A DNA stretch of 64,000 bases from Clostridia bacterium (GTDB lineage: Bacteria > Bacillota > Clostridia > UBA1381 > UBA9506). The stretch spans positions 1 through 64,000 of the forward strand of contig JAFQBK010000006.1 of assembly GCA_017399695.1 (NCBI GenBank), written 5' to 3'. A program made the translations under genes and the position numbers. Every line of letters begins with the position of its first letter. Within the stretch, counting starts at the first letter, position 1. Of the stretch, positions 15,278-21,149 are shown piece after piece. A model generated the notes under the pieces. That model searched no databases, had not been told where the DNA came from, and was given only the letters and a program-made list of their open reading frames with translations.

Positions 15278-16357
15278 TTATTTATTGTTTTCTTCGAATT
15301 TCTTCATGAATTCAACCAAAGCGGCAACGCCCTCGGTAGGCATTGCATTGTAGATGCTTGCGCGCATACCGCCGACAGAACGATGGCCCTTTAAGTTAAC
15401 AAAGCCTGCTTCAGCAGCTTCCTTGCAGAATTTCTTGTCGAGTTCAGCGTCGCCGGTGACGAAGCAAACATTCATCAGCGAACGATATTTCTTTTCAGCC
15501 GTAGGCTTAAAGAGAGAAGACTGGTCAAGGAAATCATACAAAAGAGCAGCTTTCTTTTCGTTTCTTTCTTTCATAGCGACAAGACCGCCATTCTTCAGCG
15601 CCCATTTGTAAACCAGACCTGCAACATAGATTGCATAGCACGGCGGGGTGTTATACATCGAGTCGTTATCTGCCATGGTTTTGTAGTCAAGCATGGTCGG
15701 GATATCTTCGCGAGCCGTACCCAAAAGGTCTTCGCGGATGATAACAACCGTCAGACCTGCCGGAGCCATGTTTTTCTGTGCGCCTGCATAAATCACACCG
15801 AACTTGGTTACATCAACCGGTTCGCTGGTAATGCAGGAGGACATATCAGCAACTAAAACTTTATCGCCAACATTCGGCACTTCCGGATACTTGGTGCCGA
15901 AAATCGTGTTGTTATAGCATACGTGTACATAGTCTGCATCTTCGCGAACCATATCCGGCGTAATTTCTGGAATATAGCTGAAGGTTTTGTCTTCGGAAGT
16001 AGCAATACATTTTGCATCTCCGTATTTTTTCGCTTCTTTATATGCTTTACCGGAGAATTGACCGGAAACAACATAATCTGCTTTGCCGGTTTTCATCAGG
16101 TTCAGCGGAACTGCTGCGAACTGCGTCGAAGCGCCGCCCTGCAGGAAAAGCACCTTATAGTTATCCGGAATGTTCATGAGCTTTCTGAAATCAGCCTCGG
16201 TCTCCTTGATGATTGCATCATACACGGGAGAACGGTGGCTCATCTCCATTACCGACATACCGGAACCGTTGTAATTCGTCATTTCTTTTGCAGCCTGCTC
16301 TAATACTTCCATCGGAAGCATAGAAGGACCTGCCGAAAAGTTATAAACTCTGTCCAT
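15278..16357 (-). CDS. serC: Phosphoserine aminotransferase
   Basis: 359-aa PLP enzyme converting 3-phosphohydroxypyruvate and glutamate to phosphoserine. It begins with the family signature RVYNFSAGPSMLP; LFLQGGASTQFAAVP follows, and the PLP lysine lies in GVIYAGAQKNMAPAG. The end GHRSVGGMRASIYNAMP is also typical. The ATG at 16357 is preceded by GGAGG at the right spacing; a GTG five codons upstream overlaps that site. A consensus promoter lies upstream, and serA follows in the same transcript. No T-box or riboswitch is visible in the short leader. Confidence 0.96.
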   Translation of the reverse strand: MDRVYNFSAGPSMLPMEVLEQAAKEMTNYNGSGMSVMEMSHRSPVYDAIIKETEADFRKLMNIPDNYKVLFLQGGASTQFAAVPLNLMKTGKADYVVSGQFSGKAYKEAKKYGDAKCIATSEDKTFSYIPEITPDMVREDADYVHVCYNNTIFGTKYPEVPNVGDKVLVADMSSCITSEPVDVTKFGVIYAGAQKNMAPAGLTVVIIREDLLGTAREDIPTMLDYKTMADNDSMYNTPPCYAIYVAGLVYKWALKNGGLVAMKERNEKKAALLYDFLDQSSLFKPTAEKKYRSLMNVCFVTGDAELDKKFCKEAAEAGFVNLKGHRSVGGMRASIYNAMPTEGVAALVEFMKKFEENNK

Positions 16358-16401
16358 CTTAAAAACCTCCACTTAAATTAAGTTATTTCAATATGCAATA
16401 T

Positions 16402-16430
16402 ATTATATACTAAGGTAGGCTTTTCGTCAA
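16402..16430 (-). promoter_or_regulatory. Sigma-A promoter for serC-serA
   Basis: Minus strand: TTGACG (16430-16425), 17-bp spacer, TATAAT (16407-16402). Confidence 0.8.
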
Positions 16431-16587
16431 CTGCTTTTCGTTGTTTTGTTTATTTTTTAACATACTTTTTTTGAGAAAAATAAAAAATTTTGTGAAAAGT
16501 ATTTCCTTTTTTAAAAATATGTGATAGAATGAAATCATTCACCAGGGGAGGGAATCCTCCTTTGAACAATCTAGGGAGGTGTATCAA

Positions 16588-16758
16588 ATGGCTTATATTA
16601 TCAATGACGAGTGCATCAGCTGCGGCGCATGTGCATCAGAGTGCCCGGTTTCCTGCATCAGCGAAGGAGACGGCAAATATGTCATCGATGCTGATACCTG
16701 CATCGAGTGTGGTAACTGTGCAAATGTTTGCCCGGTAAGCGCTCCGGTTGCAGAGTAA
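16588..16758 (+). CDS. 2[4Fe-4S] ferredoxin
   Basis: 56-aa clostridial-type ferredoxin, an electron carrier for hydrogenase and related oxidoreductases. Two classical cluster motifs are visible: CISCGACASECPVSC in the first half and CIECGNCANVCPVSAP in the second, giving the two Cx2Cx2Cx3C sets. GGGAGG lies seven to eight bases before the ATG. It stands alone between a divergent serC promoter region and a strong terminator. Partners in this window could include the [FeFe] hydrogenase at 47.7 kb. The small size and internal symmetry leave little doubt. Confidence 0.97.
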   Translation: MAYIINDECISCGACASECPVSCISEGDGKYVIDADTCIECGNCANVCPVSAPVAE

Positions 16759-16772
16759 TCTGATGAAAAAAG

Positions 16773-16811
16773 AAAAATCCCGAAAGGCATTGTGCCTTGC
16801 GGGATTTTTTT
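16773..16811 (+). terminator. Terminator after ferredoxin gene
   Basis: AAAAATCCCG-AAGGCA pairs with TGCCTT-CGGGATTTTT over a short TTG loop (one mismatch), then T-rich sequence. Confidence 0.85.
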
Positions 16812-16840
16812 GCATAAAAAATCGGAACGAGTGAAACTTG

Positions 16841-16937
16841 TAATATGCGGCGTGGCCGCAGGGACTCAGACATAAGAAGCGACCGGTTATGAGCCGCTGC
16901 CTTAACCAATGGAGTGATTGGTCTGCCCCTAAGTACC
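16841..16937 (-). other. Degenerate tRNA-like element, CAT anticodon loop
   Basis: Part of the 366-base gap between ferredoxin and the tRNA operon. On the minus strand, CGG-CTCATAA-CCG (16896-16884) has the form of an anticodon arm with loop CTCATAA, as in tRNA-Met or tRNA-Ile2. It is preceded by a CATTGGTTAAGGCA D-loop-like run and followed by TCTGAGTCC, a distorted T-loop. A strong GCGGC/GCCGC hairpin lies at 16847-16859. Acceptor and D stems do not pair properly, so it looks like a tRNA pseudogene or tRNA-derived repeat. Confidence 0.35.
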
Positions 16938-17043
16938 GAACTATTTTATCAAGAGATTGTGTGATTATCAATAGATTTTTCTGGGTTTTTGCACATTCAA
17001 ATTTTAATAAATGAAAGAAAAAAAGATATTTTGAAAAAAAGTC

Positions 17044-17072
17044 TTGACTTTATCATATAAAACTGCTATAAT
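17044..17072 (+). promoter_or_regulatory. Sigma-A promoter of the tRNA operon
   Basis: TTGACT (17044-17049), 17-bp spacer, TATAAT (17067-17072), about 50 bases before tRNA-Gly. Confidence 0.85.
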
Positions 17073-17124
17073 ACTAAAAGTCGGCTCGGATTGCTGGCTC
17101 AGGAAAGCATATGTCAGTCGCTTT

Positions 17125-17198
17125 GCGGGTGTAGTTCAATGGTAGAATCTCAGCCTTCCAAGCTGATTGTGTGGGTTCGATTCCCATCACCCGCTCCA
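17125..17198 (+). tRNA. tRNA-Gly (TCC)
   Basis: Full cloverleaf: acceptor GCGGGTG/CACCCGC, anticodon stem TCAGC/GCTGA with loop CTTCCAA, T-loop GGTTCGATTCC, CCA encoded at 17196-17198. First of six tRNAs. Confidence 0.97.
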
Positions 17199-17211
17199 GA
17201 TTTTATATTAT

Positions 17212-17288
<77 letters not shown>

Positions 17289-17291
17289 TGT

Positions 17292-17369
17292 GGTGGGTAT
17301 AGCTCAGTTGGTTAGAGCGCTAGATTGTGGCTCTAGAGGTCGTCGGTTCGATTCCGGTTACCCACCCCA
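17292..17369 (+). tRNA. tRNA-His (GTG)
   Basis: Acceptor GTGGGTA/TACCCAC with the extra G(-1) at 17292 opposite C73. Anticodon loop TTGTGGC, T-loop GGTTCGATTCC, encoded CCA. Confidence 0.97.
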
Positions 17370-17412
17370 CTTGTTTTACTGCAAGGCAATCCTGTTATGC
17401 TGTCAGCTATAT

Positions 17413-17489
17413 TGGGCTGTCGCCAAGTTGGTAAGGCACCGGATTCTGATTCCGGCATTTCGTAGGTTCGAGTCCTGCCAGCCCAGCCA
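17413..17489 (+). tRNA. tRNA-Gln (CTG)
   Basis: Acceptor TGGGCTG/CAGCCCA, anticodon arm CCGGA-TTCTGAT-TCCGG, GGTTCGAGTCC T-loop, encoded CCA. Paralogous to the next gene. Confidence 0.96.
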
Positions 17490-17512
17490 TTTTTCTTTCG
17501 ATAGCATAATAT

Positions 17513-17590
17513 TGGGCTGTAGCCAAGTCGGTAAGGCACCAGACTTTGACTCTGGCATTTTCGTAGGTTCGAGTCCTGCCAGCCCAGCCA
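17513..17590 (+). tRNA. tRNA-Gln (TTG)
   Basis: Acceptor TGGGCTG/CAGCCCA, anticodon arm CCAGA-CTTTGAC-TCTGG, encoded CCA. Nearly identical to tRNA-Gln(CTG) outside the anticodon arm, so a tandem duplicate. Confidence 0.96.
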
Positions 17591-17629
17591 ATGTCTTCTC
17601 GTCTTATGACTGATATATAAACTGAATAT

Positions 17630-17705
17630 GACTCATTAGCTCAGTTGGCAGAGCACTTGACTTTTAATCAAGGTGTCCGGAGTTCGAATCTCCGATGGGT
17701 CACCA
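17630..17705 (+). tRNA. tRNA-Lys (TTT)
   Basis: Acceptor GACTCAT/ATGGGTC (one G-U), anticodon loop CTTTTAA, T-loop AGTTCGAATCT, encoded CCA. Its 3' end is repeated downstream at 17852. Confidence 0.97.
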
Positions 17706-17710
17706 AAACA

Positions 17711-17737
17711 AAAACCATCCATTTGGATGGTTTTTTG
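17711..17737 (+). terminator. Terminator of the tRNA operon
   Basis: AACCATCC (17713-17720) and GGATGGTT (17725-17732) pair over ATTT, followed by a T-run. Confidence 0.85.
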
Positions 17738-17744
17738 TTTTGAA

Positions 17745-17873
17745 AATTTTATCAGGTTCGAACTCGAGTTCGATAGCGCAGACTCCAAGAGAGCGAGCTT
17801 GCGATGCTCGATTGGCTAAGTCAAGCATACATGCGAGCGTAAGTGAGTCGTAATCTCCGATGGGTCACCAAAA
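17745..17873. repeat. tRNA-Lys 3'-end duplication with tRNA-like filler
   Basis: The 22 bases at 17687-17708 (tRNA-Lys 3' end with CCA) recur exactly at 17852-17873, offset 165 bp. Between them lie a 16-bp palindrome at 17758-17773 containing a T-loop-like GGTTCGAAC. There is also CGAGC-ATCGCAA-GCTCG on the minus strand, shaped like an anticodon arm. This is either the scar of an integration event at the tRNA-Lys 3' end or a tRNA-derived repeat. No integrase is nearby. Confidence 0.6.
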
Positions 17874-17904
17874 AACGACAATTTTCGACAGAAAGTTGTC
17901 GTTT
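17873..17904 (+). terminator. Hairpin after the duplicated tRNA end
   Basis: AAACGACAA (17873-17881) pairs with TTGTCGTTT (17896-17904) over a 14-base loop. The T-tract is short. Bases 17905-18010, between this and the araC stop, show nothing further. Confidence 0.45.
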
Positions 17905-18010
17905 CCAGATAATAGATTATGGTTGCTTTGCTCGCGCAAAGCTTATTTTTATATGTTATCTAAACCATTCGGATCTTCCAAAATACAATCCATCCGTTCG
18001 CGTAGTTTTT

Positions 18011-18808
18011 TCAACCCTGCTCCTTTATAAATGCTGTCGGTGTTACCCCTATTTGTTTTTTGAATATCTTTGAAAAATAAAAAGGATCATTATATCCACA
18101 TTTTTCTGCAATTTCGGAAACAATTTTGGAGTGATTTTTAATGAGAGTCACTGCGTGCTGAATTCGAAGTTGATTGAGATGATCGGTAAATTTTATTCCT
18201 GTTTTTTTTACAAAGAGCGCGGAAAGATATTTTTCATTATAGAAGAAAATATCAGCGACTTTTCTTAGTGTGATGCCGGGAGCGGTAAAGTGCGAGGAAA
18301 TATAATCTAAAATGCGCTCAAAACGGTCAGAATCGTCTGTTGAGGTATCTTTTTCTTCGGTATTTACATAGGAGAGCGTATACATCAGGACGCTTTCTGT
18401 CAGCGTGTTTGCATTTGCGAAATTAATTCTGCGGATTGAGGTCATCCAAAAGGAAAACAGATGAGAGAAATCCTGATATAAAAAATTCGAGGTATCGATT
18501 TCGGAAGCAGAAAGAAGCGAGGAAACCCCGGAGCCATTAAAGCTGATATACAGATAGGAAAGGGGCTCATCTTCTATGATTTCATGCGCCTGATACGGTT
18601 CGGTAAAAAAGAGCGTGCCGGGGGAAAGTGCGCATTCCTTGCCGTTGATTTTTAAATGGCCACTCCCTTTATAAATCAGATAAACATAGTAATCCGCATG
18701 TAAAAAGGGTTGCTTTAGCTTGCGCAAATGTGTTTCGTATACGAAATGAAAATAGGAAATACTGCCCTGATTCGGTTTCGGTGGTATAAAATTACAAATA
18801 TCCTCCAT
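18011..18808 (-). CDS. AraC-family transcriptional regulator
   Basis: 265-aa regulator. The N-terminal cupin-like sensor domain has an ADYYVYLIYKGSGHLKINGKE start and SPGTLFFTEPYQAHEI, typical of sugar-responsive AraC proteins. The C-terminal 100 residues carry two helix-turn-helix motifs (LRKVADIFFYNEKYLSALFVKK and VSEIAEKCGYNDPFYFSKIFKK) ending in GVTPTAF. The start at 18808 follows GGAGGTG; a longer ATG at 18838 lies upstream of that site. It is divergent from the EamA transporter gene, with CCAT repeats just upstream of that gene's -35 box, so activation of the transporter/oxidoreductase unit is the natural reading. Confidence 0.93.
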   Translation of the reverse strand: MEDICNFIPPKPNQGSISYFHFVYETHLRKLKQPFLHADYYVYLIYKGSGHLKINGKECALSPGTLFFTEPYQAHEIIEDEPLSYLYISFNGSGVSSLLSASEIDTSNFLYQDFSHLFSFWMTSIRRINFANANTLTESVLMYTLSYVNTEEKDTSTDDSDRFERILDYISSHFTAPGITLRKVADIFFYNEKYLSALFVKKTGIKFTDHLNQLRIQHAVTLIKNHSKIVSEIAEKCGYNDPFYFSKIFKKQIGVTPTAFIKEQG

Positions 18809-18828
18809 AAAAACACCTCCATTTCTTA

Positions 18829-18857
18829 ACAATAACATATAATCAGTAAAAAATCAA
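18829..18857 (-). promoter_or_regulatory. Promoter for araC-type gene
   Basis: Minus strand: TTGATT (18857-18852), 17-bp spacer, TATTGT (18834-18829). Confidence 0.5.
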
Positions 18858-18870
18858 GAAAAGAGGGTTT

Positions 18871-18899
18871 ATATCCATGTGAATATGGTTTTTTTCCAT
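18871..18899. promoter_or_regulatory. Candidate AraC-type activator site
   Basis: CCAT-N6-ATGG at 18875-18888 and another CCAT at 18896-18899 lie immediately before the -35 box at 18899. This is the usual position for an activating AraC dimer. Assigned by location only. Confidence 0.4.
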
Positions 18900-18927
18900 T
18901 TACAAGCCGGAGAGCGAATGATATATT
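18899..18927 (+). promoter_or_regulatory. Promoter for the EamA transporter gene
   Basis: TTTACA (18899-18904), 17-bp spacer, TATATT (18922-18927). Confidence 0.65.
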
Positions 18928-18945
18928 TTCCGTAGGGGGTGCGTC

Positions 18946-19803
18946 ATGGGAACGATATTATTGATATCTACACTGTTTCTTCAGGAAGGCGAAGCGATGC
19001 TTGTGCGTCGTTACGGAAAAAAACATAGCGCGGGACTATTCTTTAACGCGATATTATGTTTGTTTGCGACGCTGTTTTTTGTTATAACAGATCAGGACGG
19101 TATTTCTTTTTCGAAGGAATTACTGCTGTACGGAGTTATAAGTGCTTTTCTGTACGCCGGTGGGTTTTATTATATGTATCTTGCCCTGCAACAAGGGTCC
19201 TTCATTGGAACGAAAATGATCAGTTCGTTTTCCGTCGTTGTTTCTGTGTGTTATGGACTTTTCTTTTTGCAGGAAGACATTAAATTTACGTCATACATAG
19301 CGATTGTTCTGATATTTTTTTCTGTATTTATGCTGGTGTGGAAAAAATCGGAGCGAAAAAAACAGGAAAGAGCCTCTGCCCGCTGGCTGATTTACGCAAC
19401 GCTTTCAGCTTTGTGTAATGGTTTTATAGCGGTGGTTTCCAAGAGTCAACAGATGTATTTTGGAGGTTCTTGCGACAAGGAATTTATGTTTTTTTCCTTT
19501 TTGGGAGCATCGCTCTTTTTACTTGTTTTTGCTCTTGTAAAAGAACGGAATAACTTTAAAGATGCAGTAAAAACCGGATTTTTATATGGTGCCGGAGGAG
19601 GACTTTTAAATGGGGCAAAGAATCTCTTTGTGCTTTTGCTCTATTTATACCTTCCGATTTCCGTGGCAGTGCCACTTCGCACAGGATTAGGCTATATATT
19701 ATCCTTTCTCATTTCCGCATTTTTATATAAAGAACCATTCACAAAACTTCAGATTTCAGGAATTGCCGTGGGAGTTTTGGCGGTGTTATTATTTCAGTTA
19801 TAA
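18946..19803 (+). CDS. EamA/DMT-family transporter
   Basis: 285-aa membrane protein with about ten hydrophobic segments in two homologous halves, the drug/metabolite transporter (EamA) layout. The first half includes FLYAGGFYYMYLALQQGSFIG; the second includes FLYGAGGGLLNGAKNLFVLLLY and ends YKEPFTKLQISGIAVGVLAVLLFQL, a typical EamA tail. AGGGGGTG precedes the ATG. It is 12 bp upstream of an oxidoreductase gene and divergent from an AraC regulator. The context suggests uptake or export of a sugar or sugar derivative, but the substrate cannot be read from the sequence. Confidence 0.85.
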   Translation: MGTILLISTLFLQEGEAMLVRRYGKKHSAGLFFNAILCLFATLFFVITDQDGISFSKELLLYGVISAFLYAGGFYYMYLALQQGSFIGTKMISSFSVVVSVCYGLFFLQEDIKFTSYIAIVLIFFSVFMLVWKKSERKKQERASARWLIYATLSALCNGFIAVVSKSQQMYFGGSCDKEFMFFSFLGASLFLLVFALVKERNNFKDAVKTGFLYGAGGGLLNGAKNLFVLLLYLYLPISVAVPLRTGLGYILSFLISAFLYKEPFTKLQISGIAVGVLAVLLFQL

Positions 19804-19815
19804 GAGGTGTTGATG

Positions 19816-20946
19816 ATGAAAAGAATTCGTATCGGTGTGGTAGGGGGACACAGAGGCAGGGCTTTAGCTAAATTGTCTGATATTTTTGAGTATGTAGAAT
19901 TTGCGGCGGCTTGTGATATTAAACCGAGTAACTGGTATGAAAAACAATGGTTGATGCCGGGCGCGTTTTCAGACCTGTTTCCGAATGCTGTGTTTTATGA
20001 AGATTATGACAAGATGTTAGATGAAGCAGAACTCGATGTTGTGATTGTAGAAACCGGTGCAGATATCCATGCGGAATTTTGCATCAAGGCGCTGGAAAGA
20101 AATATCCATGTCCTTTCGGATATCCCGAATGTGGCAAATCTCGACGAGGCAGACCGACTGTGGAAAGCGGCAGAAAAGTCTTCTGCGATGATTTCTACCG
20201 GTGCCAACCCGAATGAGCAGAAATTTACGGTACTCCTGCAGGATTTTTACAACAAAGGCTTGCTAGGCAAGCCGTACTGCATGGAAGCGGAGTATATCCA
20301 CTGGACGCTCCCCGGTAGTGAAGAGAATATCCACTTAAACGAAAACGGGGACTGGAGAAAGTTGCTTGCCCCCATCCGATACTGCACACATTCATTAGGA
20401 CCTTTGCAGACCATTTTAGAGGAAGAATTGCGGACAGTTACCTGCTTTGGCACCGGACAACAGACGGACGAAGTTGGTACGATGATGTATCGTGACGATA
20501 TGATGTGTGCACAATTCCAGACCGATTCGGGCGTGATTGTGCGCTTGATGCGAAACGGCAGATGCCGTGCCAACATCGGCCACCACAACTACCGCGTCTT
20601 TGGAACGGAGGGATATATGGAACGAATTGACCGATTCGACAAACCGGTCATCCGCTATAATTCTTTCCGCGAGCTGGATACCGGCTTAAAGGAAATCGGT
20701 GGAGAATTTATGCCTCCGGCGTATGCAAATAATGAAAAGGCAACCGGTCACGGGGGAATGGACTATGCAATGCTTGACCATTTCTTTGATGCCGTACGCT
20801 TTGGAAAAGAGCCTCCGATTTCGCTTCGGGCAGGACTTTTGATGACGCTTCCCGGCATTTATGCCGAAGAGTCCGCAAAGCGTGGCGGGCAAATTATGAG
20901 AATGAAGTATCCGTGGGACGAGGATTTTTCAACCATAATGGAATAA
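19816..20946 (+). CDS. Gfo/Idh/MocA-family oxidoreductase
   Basis: 376-aa NAD(P)-dependent oxidoreductase. The N-terminal Rossmann fold begins IRIGVVGGHRGRALAKLSD, followed by AACDIKPSNWYEK, EAELDVVIVETGADIHAEFCIKALERNIHVLSDIPN. The C-terminal alpha/beta substrate domain includes EAEYIHWTLPGSE and the histidine-containing RYCTHSLGPL, a catalytic-region pattern of this family. The ATG at 19816 has the best spacing to AGAGGTG; ATG at 19813 is also possible. It is co-transcribed with the EamA transporter and precedes a GH2 gene with its own promoter. A sugar or sugar-acid substrate, possibly released by that enzyme, is inferred. Confidence 0.9.
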   Translation: MKRIRIGVVGGHRGRALAKLSDIFEYVEFAAACDIKPSNWYEKQWLMPGAFSDLFPNAVFYEDYDKMLDEAELDVVIVETGADIHAEFCIKALERNIHVLSDIPNVANLDEADRLWKAAEKSSAMISTGANPNEQKFTVLLQDFYNKGLLGKPYCMEAEYIHWTLPGSEENIHLNENGDWRKLLAPIRYCTHSLGPLQTILEEELRTVTCFGTGQQTDEVGTMMYRDDMMCAQFQTDSGVIVRLMRNGRCRANIGHHNYRVFGTEGYMERIDRFDKPVIRYNSFRELDTGLKEIGGEFMPPAYANNEKATGHGGMDYAMLDHFFDAVRFGKEPPISLRAGLLMTLPGIYAEESAKRGGQIMRMKYPWDEDFSTIME

Positions 20947-20963
20947 AAAAATAATCTTTTTTG

Positions 20964-20992
20964 AGGAATCTGCAAAAACAGATTCCTTTTTT
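20964..20992 (+). terminator. Terminator after Gfo/Idh/MocA gene
   Basis: AGGAATCTG (20964-20972) pairs with CAGATTCCT (20979-20987) over CAAAAA, then TTTTT. Confidence 0.85.
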
Positions 20993-21024
20993 GCGCCAAA
21001 TACAGAAAATATTGCAATTATATG

Positions 21025-21053
21025 TTGAATTTCTGCGCAGTATTTGGTAAAAT
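21025..21053 (+). promoter_or_regulatory. Promoter for the second GH2 gene
   Basis: TTGAAT (21025-21030), 17-bp spacer, TAAAAT (21048-21053). Confidence 0.6.
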
Positions 21054-21060
21054 TATCATG

Positions 21061-21084
21061 TGCAATTTTGTCCATAAAATTGCA
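21061..21084. promoter_or_regulatory. Operator-like inverted repeat at the GH2 start site
   Basis: TGCAATTTT (21061-21069) is the perfect reverse complement of 21076-21084, with a 6-base gap. It covers about +1 to +24 of the predicted transcript, where a repressor would block initiation. A 5' hairpin is the alternative. Confidence 0.5.
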
Positions 21085-21149
21085 ATGAGAAAGGGAATTT
21101 ATTTGTCGGGCAAGCTTGCCTTGACAGAGGGGAAAGGTAGGAGAAAATT

